Of a stretch of 64,000 nucleotides of DNA, positions 12,628 through 23,290 are shown piece by piece. Source of the stretch: Osmia lignaria lignaria (Eukaryota; Arthropoda; Insecta; Hymenoptera; Megachilidae); NCBI RefSeq assembly GCF_051020975.1, contig NC_135046.1:4588001-4652000 (forward strand), read 5' to 3'. The position numbers and the translations under genes are program-made. Positions within the stretch are counted from its first letter, which is position 1; each line of letters begins with the position of its first letter. The notes beneath the pieces are model-generated. The model saw nothing but the letters and a program-made list of their open reading frames with translations. It did no database searches and was not told the DNA's origin.

Positions 12628-14204
12628 GAATACTGTGAATCGGTCAGCCTCGTTACCAATCATCGTGTTGCTCCTTTTCTAACCAACCTCCCCTGTCGAA
12701 GCTTCCAGCTACCCTCTCACCCTCTCCCGAACGGACGGCCCATTATTACGAACAATTATTAATGGCCGACAGGCTTTCTCCTCGCCTCGTCAGTCGAACG
12801 AAAACGATCGAGGGCCGAAGTGAGAAGCTGTCGGCTTGCTACCGGTCAGCTTAGACGCCTCGGCCAATTTGTTCGCCAGCCTACTTCGTCAGGACTCTTT
12901 AACTCCTTCTGCTTTGAATACTTTCACACCAGAGCCGTGGGTCCAACGATACGCATGACAATGCACGAGATGAAGACACACGATATCGATCGTGTATTAA
13001 ACTAATTCACTTTTTAACGATCAAACACACTCTAAACGAATTCTACTAGATCGTTGGAAAAATGTAAAATGTTAATTGGATTTTTTTTTGAAGAGAACCG
13101 AGTTCGACATTCCTTCGTGCAGAAAATTAAGAATTGAAAAAGAATCGCAGGTATTATCGAAGGAATTATCGTGGCGGCGAGTTAACGCTCCGTTGACACT
13201 TTATTCGACCGGTATCGTTCTCGATACTCGATACCGAACGGAATTCTCCGGTTCCCTAGAATGCCGACGCGATCGATCGAGAAGAAAGAGGAAAGAAAGG
13301 AGTGTCAGGCCGGTTATTGGCGACACCGAGTTCTCGTACTTTCCCTGGCTAACATAACGCAGCAAACATGTGAACAAAAGCGACGAGATTGATCGCTACG
13401 TAATCGAAGCTAACTACTTGGACAACTAAAGTTAATATTCTTCGCGTTGATAATTAACACTTTAGCCACGGTTGAGTCTACGACTGTTGCAATTGTAATA
13501 GAGCATTATTAATTGAGCCAGAACTCGAGTTGGTTTTGTAAAACGGTTCGCCATCCGAGTGTTAACAGTCTGTACAGAATAAGAATAGAAGGTTTGATTA
13601 GAAACGAGTTAATGCACGATTATATCGAGTGACAAGACCGGTCAAGACCAAGTTAGACGATTATCGCGTGCTCCTGGATGCAATGCTTCCACTCGAAAAA
13701 ACAATCGAACAGCATGGCACAGATCTGTCAACAGCTACCGGCAAGCCTGGTCTTTAAACTTTTCTGTTACGCCAGCCGGAATCTTGGACACGTATGTAGT
13801 TATCGACAGGCTGATACGTGTCGCCACGGTTTGTTCTCCGAGGGGAGAAAAGAGAGAGGAAACGGTAGCAAGGTAAAGAAAGAGAAAGAAAAAGAGACAG
13901 TACCAGGTCGAGGCATGAACATTGGACACTGATAGTCGTGGACGCGATGTGTGCCCCTGCACTCTCATGGAACTCACTCTCTCTCTCTCTCAGCCTCTCT
14001 CTCCCTCTTCCGAGGGGCCGGTTGATCGTTATTAGTCGCTGGAACATGGATAAGATCGGCAGTGAAGGGAGAAGCCGAAGAAGAGAAAGAAAGCAAGCCA
14101 GTCAAGAGGAGTAAAAGGCGAGAAACCGAAAGTGAGGAAGGAAGAAAAAAGAGCAGACGGTGGTTGGTTGCGGGAGGATGAAGAAGGTAAAAGAGCGTCG
14201 AAGA

Positions 14205-14251
14205 TGAAGAAGAAGAAGAAGAAGAAGAAGAAGAAGAAGAAGACGAAGAAG
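14205..14251 (+). repeat. (GAA)n microsatellite in a polypurine tract
   Basis: More than a dozen GAA units, with one GAC interruption near 14243, inside a longer purine-rich stretch. It creates poly-Lys and poly-Ser/Phe shadow frames on the two strands. Confidence 0.9.
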
Positions 14252-16331
14252 GCATTGTTCGCCAGCTTGGAACCCGGTGGAACCCTCCCGCTGCGCAAGT
14301 TATTTGCCACGATTCTCCTTCATGATTTTTACTCTAATTTGTAACGACAGGAACGGAGCACGCGAGCCGCATTCCTACTCTGTCGATCCTCCTCGAATCC
14401 AGGTAGTCCTCTCTCCTTTTTTCACTTCCATCTTTCTCTCGCTCTTTCTCTCCGTTTGTTGGATCGAGAAGATCGAGCTCGAGAACAAGATCTACCTACT
14501 ATTCCGTCCTCTTCGGCTCCTCTTCAGCTTCTCTGCCTGAAGAACTCTGGCTGGCTGCCTTCCTCTTCGAGATTCATCGGGGAGCCACGAAAAGAGCGAA
14601 ACGGACCACAATGGGCTCCCTATGATTTCGGTAGCGGTGTTTTTTGTCAGCGGCAAACAAGAGGCACGGCATGGTTAGCCTTGATCGATGACCAAACTTA
14701 GCTGAGTAAGCCTCCGTTTAATTAATTCTTTAATTACTTTTCCCTCGAGCCGTCCGAAGACGAGCGCGGCGAGGGATCTATGGACGTGATTTCCAGATCC
14801 CTGATACGGACACCGCATCCGTACGGTAGTCGGCAAACCGACTAGACCTGCCCTTTTGACGCTACCCTGACGCTATCGACGCGATATCCCTTCGATGCTA
14901 AAGATACACTCGATCGATCGTATGTTACCAAGGACGATCGTCCTGATTTATTCCGATTTATCAGAACAACTATGTAAAATGATACCTACTTGGAATGATT
15001 TTGAATAATTTTTTCTTTTCTTTTTTCAGACTACCTATGTTATATACTTATGTTAGATTAGAAGATAAATTGATAAAAAGTGCTGGTCATCCAACACCTT
15101 ACATTATAAGCGTGCACGCGTATTGGAGTAGCAGCCGGGACGCGGGATATTTACCGCAACACGAGGATACCCGTAACATTCGTTATGCATGGTGTGTTCA
15201 CCCGTCAAGGTGGTTAGCACGCAGGGGGCCGGTGCGGCGCGAAGAAAAGGGCCACGTCGTAAAATTCGGCAGGATAGTCGATCATTGTTCTTGCGGAGGC
15301 TGGGCCATTGCACCGTTCCCCTTTCACCCCGCTACCCTGACGTACGCTCACGCCTTTACAAGCCACTCTTTTTTTTTTTTTGCTCCCTCGTTTAATAGCA
15401 GAAATTACTTATTCCGAGTCGAAACGCTGACCGATCGGCCGAAATTGTTCTCGTTCGAACGACGCCGGTTAACGACGAACATTAGGGAAACCATAACGGA
15501 GGAGATTAAGGTGCATTAAGTGTCGCCGCATCGGCATGCGGAATAATAAAACGCGAAAAATGGCCACGCAGCACGGTGTCCCAATGATTCTTCCTGGTGA
15601 ACGTGTTGAAATATTTAGGGGTTTTCCTTTTTTCTTTTTTTTTATTCGAAGCTACCGTTCGTCGACACTATATTCTATATATTGCCGACACCTTAGAGGT
15701 GCGTGTGTAAGAAGACAGTTAAATGGCCGCAAGGTATCACGGTTGTCGAGGGGTGAGCGCGCGCGACGTTCGTTTCTCTTAATCGCGCGGCAACCAGGGA
15801 AAATGATCGTCGACGAGTCGAAGGCTCTCGCTTGGAAATCCAGCACGAAACGTACAGGTATATACCTACATATAGGTACGGGCCGTTTAACGTTTACGGA
15901 CGAGGGCCACGCGTGTTGGCGATCTCGAGAGGCTAAGGAGGCGTTAAGAGGGGCAACGTCGTAAAATAAGGCGGCGACGTGCTAGATACGAGCTGAACGA
16001 GGCGCATCGTAAAATCAGTCGGTGTCGGTGCAACGGCATAATTCTTCGAGCTACTCGGCCCCTGTGAATTTCGCGACCGTCTGACCACTCACGGTGAAAC
16101 AAACCCGACCCCGTATCTTGTCACGTCGATGTAATTGTTCCCTGCAGATGTATCTATTCGACCAACTTATTACCGTTCAATTTTGTGTATACCCTTTAAC
16201 AGTTGGCGATAATTTACGAACAACGTAAATGCATCAAGAGAATACAAGCGGACAGGCAAAGAGTTAAGATTTACACTTACATTATTCACAAGAAATTACT
16301 CCACGGTGAACTGACTTTTCTTTCTAGATCG

Positions 16332-16348
16332 TTTTTTTTTTTTTTTTT
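16332..16348. repeat. poly(T) tract
   Basis: Uninterrupted run of 17 T read directly; no associated element seen. Confidence 0.85.
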
Positions 16349-17033
16349 CATTTTTGTCGAATCGAAAAGGTCCGGAGCGACGCCCCGCGTCGAATTCACG
16401 CGGGCATAGGACTCGAACACGAACATTTGCTCGAAAATACAGGCTGACCGCCGCCGATGACCACGGATAGAAGTCCAGATCGAGGTCGGATAAGGTGAGT
16501 CCGAGACGATGAGCCCGAGTAAGAAGCAGAAACGTCGTGTCGTATCATCGCTGCCGTATAACAGCTACGCCTCTTGTCGGCATTATAAGGAACGCGCACA
16601 CCAATTATCAAAACTGTCGCTTCCTTCGTTACCTTTTCACGGGCATCTGCGTCGCTTCGTCCGCGCTCCGATGGAGCCGTCGCGTTGCCTCCTTAGGAAC
16701 CATGAAATATGATTCGTTCTCTGGCTCGAAGATTTCTACGATGCCAACCGTTCTATACCAAGGAATTCGATCGTGATCGCGTTTAAATCACCCTTTCGTT
16801 CCTCGTTACAATCGCGTTGACCCAATTCTATTCGTTCATAGAAAATAATGTTGCCAACGGATACAGTCGGTCCAAAACACCACGAAGAAGAATAGCGTTC
16901 GAAAAATTTTGCAATGGAATATCAAGGACAAGGTTTAGACGAAAGTTGGATCCGCGTTCTCGAGACGAATCGCGTCCAGTCGATTCGCGGCACGGATGCT
17001 CGCATGCACGATGACGGGATCGTCGATGCTTGA

Positions 17034-17064
<31 letters not shown>

Positions 17065-17071
17065 AGAAGAA
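17034..17071 (+). repeat. (GAA)n microsatellite
   Basis: GAA repeat with one GAG interruption, read directly. Confidence 0.9.
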
Positions 17072-17277
17072 TACGACGACCAAGTGAAGGCTCCGACTTT
17101 GCTCCTCCTCCGCTCTCCTCTCCGCTCTGCTTGGCCCATCAGCCTTCAGCGTTCGCGTTTGCTTCGAGCTTGCGTGCCAGTCAGCATTGGCAAGTAATTT
17201 CTTGCACGCAATTGCCCGCTACTGGAATTGCCTGGTAGGCGACCTCAGTCCGTCAGTCATTTACTTTTTAAATCGAG

Positions 17278-17345
17278 CCTGCCTGCCTGCCTACCTACCT
17301 TTACCTGCCTGGCTGACTGGCTCTGGCTGCCTGCCTGATGGACTG
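17278..17345 (+). repeat. GCCT/CTGA-type simple repeat cluster
   Basis: Degenerate tetranucleotide repeat (GCCTGCCTGCCTACCTACCT, then CTGGCTGACTGG and similar). Low-complexity sequence with no coding signal. Confidence 0.8.
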
Positions 17346-19203
17346 ACTCGCTCGCTGGTGCACGCGTGTTCCAGCCAGCACCGCTTCGTGCCACGCAGAA
17401 TTTCCCAGCGTTACGCTCGATTCGCGATAAGCATCTCCTCCTCGACGCGGGGACGCGACGTTTCGCCTCTTCTCGCCCGAAAATTATTCAAGCCGCCTCG
17501 GAATACTGGTTCGAAACCCCAGCAACGATCCGCGAACTCTCGCGATCGTCTGCGAACGCTGAGATCGCTATTAAATGAAATCAAAGTCATAAACTTCGAA
17601 TCGTTAAAACAAGTTTTTATGACACACTGAAATTGGTCATGTGTGAAATCAGTAATAATGTTGGTCAATTCGAAAATTTAATTGCATTGAAACCTAGTCA
17701 ATGAGTTACGCTACAATCGTAAAACAAGAATATACCAGCAAGCGAATGATTTTCAACTTGTCCCTAATTGAGTCGCAAGAAAGATAATATGCTAGTACTT
17801 TCACTGCTGCACCATATAATTGATCAAACGAAATGAATCACGAGATTGAAAGACTCGCCGCACTCCAAAATCGTGTCGCAAGAATGCACTGTAACGAGAA
17901 ATTTTCCTACAGGAAATTGGTAACTGCAGCTATGCAAGTTTTGCTTGCTGGATTTCTTCAAAAATCAAGAACGAAGCTACCAATGAAGAATAATTGTACG
18001 TTTAACAGCCGTTACGTTTGCATTCGTGCACGACAGGCTGACTGTCCAGGGAAGCGACGAGCAAAATAACTATATCTTAATCGTCTCTTGTTATATCGCC
18101 TTTCTAGACCGAGGCTCGTGGGAACCTATCTCGCGAGGGTAAGAGGATGCGCAGCTTATTTAAACTGTTTTTTTTTAATCATTTTTTCATCATAATTAAT
18201 CATCTATGATACCTCAGTTGTAATCTCTCAAGGCTCGTAAAATTATCCAATCTTTCTCCATTCTACTGAAATAACCTCTCCTTAATGCGTTTGATGGAGA
18301 CGAGGCAAGCTCGTTTTGATTTAAAAAATTCAAAGGTTCGATTCGACGTGTAGTATAATCGATCATCGCAACCCTAGAGATTCCGCTCATGCAAAGCGAG
18401 TCGCGGATAAGTATCTGACCGTGCAGCGACGCGTACGTATGAGAAATTGCCTCGACACGATCCGCACGTAAAGCATTGTCGACTTACATTCATGCCCTCC
18501 ACCACCCCCACCCCCCCGGGGAAAACTCAACCCTTCACTGAATACACGATAACCGTAACGAACGCTCAAGATACGTCTCTCCGATAACAAGAATCCTCGT
18601 GCCGATCCGACTTGGCCCAATTTCTTTCGCCATTCGATCTTTTCTTTCACATTTGTCTAATAATCAATATTTCGGAATTATGATCAACCCTCCTGTAATA
18701 TATTATTAATTTTAAAGCTTGAATGGTATTTGGTTGCTCACGAAAGGATGTACATAGAAGAAATAAAATATTCATTGCAACACGATGCAGTACAGTTAAC
18801 GATGTAAATAGGCAAAACAGTTGATGGATGTGTCTATAAGTGCAATTACACGGTTGAAAATTGCTCGATCGAAGAAAGAATTGGAGAGTGAGTCAAATAA
18901 ACGGATCGAACTGTAATTTGTACAAATGGACGCGATGATTATACCGCGAAGAAATTGATCCAGGTATGGATAGGTGGCCGTGGTACGATTAAAAATTCTT
19001 ATGGGATTCAGTGTTCGAGTCGTGATAAGGAGAAAAATTTCCAACGCAGCAGAACCTTTAAACGACGAATCATTTGTCAAGACTTAACGCGTCTGCGAAC
19101 GAGACGCTTATCGCGCGACTTGCCGCGACCATTTTATACTACTTTTGTGGCGAACGCGTGATGGCGCCACGTTCTGTTCCATTTGTTCAACAAAAGAATA
19201 AAG

Positions 19204-19231
19204 ATTAATGCAAGTAAGTACTTGCATTAAT
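19204..19231. repeat. 28-bp perfect palindrome with a 2-base centre
   Basis: Arms ATTAATGCAAGTA (19204-19216) and TACTTGCATTAAT (19219-19231) are exact reverse complements around the bases AG. Each arm holds a TAAT homeodomain core beside ATGCAAG, which resembles a POU half-site. Function is inference only. Confidence 0.85.
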
Positions 19232-20223
19232 AATTTTCAAAGTGCATAGAGAAATGAAAACAACTAGAATCGTCATTAAAGGTTATCGCTTCGAATAAGC
19301 ATAAAATTTTCTTTTCTTTTTGAAACTTGCCGATTCGTATCTACGAATTGGCAAACATGATAAGCCGTGATAATTGCTTTCGCTGTGAATTAAGGATTAT
19401 TATCATTAATGATATTAGGAAAATTTAACGCGAACCTTTCTAGTACGCATATCACAAAGATCAGCCGTCGCGGATCCGCGGTATTCACAGCCGCCGGGTT
19501 AAGTTCCTCGTTCCAATCTCCCACCACCTCTACTTCAAACTAAAAATTGTTCGATTCTGGCGATTCGTTGAACTCTGAAGAGTGTCAACATAGGTTATCG
19601 CAAGCAAACGAAAGCTGTACATAAAGCGTTCGAACAAATGCCGCCTCAGTAGGGAGTTAAGACCAGACTTAAACAGAAGCTACCGCCGTTTGCGAGAAAC
19701 CTCTCGTTATTTGAAGAAAGTAAGTTAACTAACTGTTTCCTCCGCCAAGACAACGTCCATTTCTTAAAATAGACAACATTCTAGGAAACCACTCGTTTAT
19801 AAATTTGAAAATCTGATGTAATTGTTTTATCATTGATCCCAGATACGTTGTATCTCGTGATAAGAGAGTAAGGTAATCTTGACGTACGTCGTTGATAAAG
19901 TAATCTTTCAGGTGAACAGCGAGACAAGATGTTTATACATTTGGAGATGCGATCCCGTAATCCTCCTTGATGGAACGAAAGCAGAGGATCAACGAATATA
20001 AGATCACGGTGATAAACCAGGTTTCATGACGCCAATGCGGAGTCGTAAAAATTCTTAGTCGATAGTGTCACCGCAAGTCGTGAAACTTGGTCGTGATGCT
20101 ATTCGAGTGACTTCAGTCGTGATTGACCACGTTACCAGCAACGTCTTCTACGCGTGTTTAGAGAGGATTACTTTAGAAATACTTTGAACATTTCGCTAAC
20201 TAAATATTTAGAGTAACCACGAA

Positions 20224-20436
20224 ATGAAACTCATCGACGTCATGATGTTGACGATGATGTTAGTATTCGTCCTCTTTCTGCACGTCAGTGCCGAAAATTC
20301 GAACTCATCCGAGGAAGAAACGCGATTTATACCATTCTTCGTCGCCAAAATTGAGAAAGGATCGTTCATCACCGTTCCAATCAATTGCCCGCCCGATACA
20401 TTGAGAGTTGGAAATCGCTGTAGGATTGTCTTTTAA
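20224..20436 (+). CDS. secapin-like secreted peptide, copy 1
   Basis: A 70-residue precursor. The first 23 residues form a hydrophobic signal peptide (MKLIDVMMLTMMLVFVLFLH, then VSA). An acidic Ser/Glu-rich propart follows, then a short C-terminal peptide ending in one likely disulfide loop, Cys55 to Cys66 (CPPDTLRVGNRCRIVF). A CPP start, ten residues between the cysteines and a basic residue after the second cysteine are the pattern of secapin, a minor bee-venom peptide also reported as a protease-inhibiting and antimicrobial peptide. Start chosen at the first ATG, with CACGAA before it. The stop codon at 20434-20436 directly abuts a GTGAGT donor, so an intron lies exactly after the stop. 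Copy 2 lies about 0.9 kb downstream on the same strand. Secapin similarity rests on the C-terminal motif only; another small immune peptide is possible. Confidence 0.75.
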   Translation: MKLIDVMMLTMMLVFVLFLHVSAENSNSSEEETRFIPFFVAKIEKGSFITVPINCPPDTLRVGNRCRIVF

Positions 20437-20643
20437 GTGAGTACAAAGTTTTGTACTACGAAGATTGAGAGAAAAGTAAAAAGAAGATGAACTTTATGAT
20501 ATTCTCTTGCGAAACTACTCGCGATAAACAAGCTTCTATATGTAGTTAAAAATTTTTATAGAAGAAATTACTAATTGCCATACGTCGACTTGGACGCGTA
20601 TTTCTAACGATACATTTGAATCATTGATTGATTTCTCTTCCAG

Positions 20644-21000
20644 ATGCGGTGACTTCCCTGATGGATCAGTGTCAAATGCTGTCGCACATTCTGTCATACA
20701 GAGCAACCTCTCGATAAGGAAGTACATCGAAACTATCCGTATCGAGCAAAATAGAGCCAACTTCAAATTTAATAAAATGCAGATTCAAATAGAAACCAGA
20801 AGAAGAGAAAATACAAAAAATTGATACGACGAAAAAAAAGATGATTAATCTAAGGTTGAGATTATTGAATTGCATCAAGATTATCAAAGGGAGAAAATTA
20901 TGTTATCGCTTGTCTATAAATGAACTTTTAATTACGAAAAAATATTACTATATTGTAAATTGTATGCTGAATTACAAATAAAAGTTAATTTGTGATATAA
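20644..21000 (+). other. probable 3' UTR exon of secapin-like copy 1
   Basis: A TTCTCTTCCAG acceptor ends at 20643, matching the GTGAGT donor at 20437 (intron of 207 bases). An AATAAA signal lies at 20977-20982. The exon would be wholly noncoding because the stop is the last codon of the preceding exon. Confidence 0.55.
20977..20982 (+). terminator. AATAAA polyadenylation signal
   Basis: Canonical hexamer about 540 bases after the stop of secapin-like copy 1, in AT-rich sequence. Confidence 0.5.
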
Positions 21001-21349
21001 CACTACGATTCATTTCTATATCTGTTAACTGACTGTTTCCTCAACAACTAAATGAATTTACGTAAGTTAATTATTACTTAGCGATAGTGTACGATATCTG
21101 AGGAAATTATTCATTGTTAATTACTATTTCACGGTATCTTAGAGGCGATTAGCAAAAAGAAACCACATGTGCGTGAGCAAGATACGGAGTGTAACCGCAA
21201 ATTAGTAGGAATAAAGCGAATATGGGGTGGGGAATTACATTAAAAGGACGATATTACGCCTATTTTCATTGTCCTATACTCAGTTGTTAATTTCTACTCG
21301 AATACTGTCGATAGTTTTACGGGGATCGTTTACGTTTTAAGTGTACACG

Positions 21350-21580
21350 ATGAGGCTGTTACATTTCATTAGTTTCACTCTTTTATTGTTCATTTTAATC
21401 GCTGCAAGTGAATCTAGACCTCTAACATTTCCACAGAGAAAAAATACCAACGGTGGAAAACGTTGCCCGCCTGGTTACAGGTATATCCGCAACTTGGGAT
21501 GCAGAAAAATCGTATCTTTTAAGCCGAGTGGCACGGTAAAGTATCATGTTTATTTTATTGCAGTGAACTTTATGTGTTAG
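21350..21580 (+). CDS. secapin-like secreted peptide, copy 2
   Basis: A 76-residue open frame starting at the ATG at 21350; an upstream in-frame GTG at 21341 is not needed. Residues 1-22 form a signal peptide (MRLLHFISFTLLLFILIAAS, then ES). A short linker ends in Lys37-Arg38, a likely processing site, followed by a single-disulfide loop Cys39 to Cys51 (CPPGYRYIRNLGCRKIV) with 11 residues between the cysteines, one more than in copy 1. The stretch after residue 57 ends in a third cysteine and looks unlike copy 1. A weak donor, GTAAAG at 21538, could splice it away. Upstream, ATTAAAAGG near 21239 and a TCAGTT initiator near 21280 make a plausible core promoter. Both copies have a similar AACTGACTGTTTCCTC-type block upstream (19727 and 21028), which supports local duplication. 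Confidence 0.7.
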   Translation: MRLLHFISFTLLLFILIAASESRPLTFPQRKNTNGGKRCPPGYRYIRNLGCRKIVSFKPSGTVKYHVYFIAVNFMC

Positions 21581-21720
21581 AAAAAATATAACGATAACCG
21601 TTTGAAACATACGGGATGTTTCCGATCTAAAGTCGGGAAACTAAACTTTGTCGATTAAAAGTAACGATTTTCAATCTTAACATCAAAGAAACGCGCCAAC
21701 AAAATTTAATTTTAATACTA

Positions 21721-21739
21721 GTGGCGCCTTCTAGCGTTG
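21721..21739 (+). promoter_or_regulatory. CTCF-like motif
   Basis: GTGGCGCCTTCTAGCGTTG resembles the conserved animal CTCF core (GCGCC-YCT-RG-G). It lies between the secapin-like pair and Pvf. A similar site is at 60493-60510. Motif matching was done by eye. Confidence 0.3.
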
Positions 21740-21748
21740 AAAAGGGTG

Positions 21749-21754
21749 AATAAA
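21749..21754 (+). terminator. AATAAA polyadenylation signal
   Basis: Canonical hexamer 169 bases after the open frame of secapin-like copy 2. Confidence 0.45.
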
Positions 21755-22960
21755 AGTCGATGTAATTTTTGCGCTCCCTGTCGTCGAAATTGAAAAGTTC
21801 ATTTGGTGCACCAACCAGTAGATGATGCCACATGCCTTTTTAAGTAGCCTCGTACGAGAAAATGTCACTCTACATTTTTTATTCGCGTTCTTATGTAGAT
21901 TTACCTTCTTCTGGTTATGCCACACCCTAACTCATTGATCACCGATAACCTTACTCTATACCAGATAATATAGAAACCTTATTTAATTTGTAATTTACAA
22001 TCAGTACTAACATGAACTTGATGTGTTTAAATAAATGCTAACGATGCATTTATAATTTTAAATTACAGGATATGACACAATGAGCTAAGTAATCAATGTA
22101 CCTCGTAATGTAACAATACGTTGAATCTAAACCATGCCTGGAATGAGTGTCACTCAAGATCCTATGATTCATAAAATACTTTACGAAGTTGAGAATAAAA
22201 TAGAACAATCTACACTACCATATTATAAAAATGATTAGAAATTTTTGTAAAAATTTCCTTGTAAAAATGTTTAGACATAGTTAAAATGAAAACAAATATA
22301 AATTGCTAATACTGTAATTAATTATATCACCCCTGTCCTATTTGATAAGATATATGGATAATGTTACAAAACATGTACCGCGTGTTAAATAAATTGCCAC
22401 CTTGAGATACATCGCTATGCAGGGCAACCCGCGAATAATTTAACTTTGCGCGCAAATTCCAACGCCCACGCTCCTATTTGATCCCTCCATCAAGAAAATC
22501 TGTTCGTCGAGCAACTTGTACATCAACCGTGGCAATAATATCTGCACTTGCCACTAGATGGATCATCTTTAACGACCTATACGATTTTTCTCGCTAGTCC
22601 GCGTTTAATTGCCCCGTATTTAACTTGTCATACTGACAAGTGTCCCAACAGACCCGAAACCAAGTTTCTCCCTCCTTCCTCTCTCTTCTTTTTATAAAAT
22701 GTACGAAATGATCAAACGCACCGATTTTATCACAACTATTGCACACTCATGGTGTAAAAATAATCGTTATCAATCATATTCGCTCCTCTCCAATTTCATC
22801 GAACAAAAAAAAAAATAAAAAAACAGAAAACAAATTATCTTGGCACCCGATAGATAACGCATCGCCCATTAACACCTTCGCCCTGATAAAGATCGGAGAG
22901 TTAACGCAAAAAGAAAGAGATAGAACCGTATCACGAGCTGATCGTGTGGTCTATTGCGAT
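21755..22960. other. AT-rich intergenic interval before Pvf
   Basis: No coding exon seen. 21900-22400 is strongly AT-rich. CpG rises sharply from about 22950, which probably marks the Pvf promoter and 5' UTR (22950-23290). Confidence 0.5.
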
Positions 22961-23290
22961 TCGTACGTGTGAGGGGCTCGCGTGTGTGTAGCAAGAAATA
23001 CGCGTCGAGACGTATTCGCTCGAGCAGTCGATCGCGACGCGAGCAGAGGAACCTGCTCAGGTGTGACTTGTCGCGGTTTTTCCGTGCGAGTGCAATGCAA
23101 ACTGCGCTAGCTTGTGCCTCGTAAACACGTGTTGTTACCTAAGTTCCTAGTAATTAACGAATTACTGACGCCACCAAACACCTGCCTACGTTTGCAGACA
23201 AGAAACACTCTGGTCGCGCGTCAAACAATTTGCATACGAACGATCTTTTTGTATACTGATATTTTAGCGAGCGCGCACAAGGGAAGAAGC

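Larger units (their letters stand above)
7031..20100. other. gene-poor interval between eyg and the secapin-like genes
   Basis: No exon with recognisable protein similarity was found on either strand. Long open frames such as 14995-15519 and 17187-17630 are low in protein-like character and overlap other open frames. The interval contains polypurine tracts (9060-9195, 14040-14260), microsatellites, a GCCT-type cluster (17278-17345) and a palindrome at 19204-19231. A few short segments have splice-like edges (for example 18114-18136) but no coding signal. It may hold eyg enhancers or noncoding transcripts; the sequence does not show which. Confidence 0.5.

Noticed and set aside
14995..15519. 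174-codon plus-strand frame
   Set aside because: No signal, domain or motif. It overlaps other open frames on both strands and includes a translated poly(T) run; GC-rich insect intergenic DNA gives such frames by chance.
18114..18136. Micro-exon-like segment between TTTCTAG and GTAAGA
   Set aside because: Splice-like edges alone are common by chance; no coding or conserved context.
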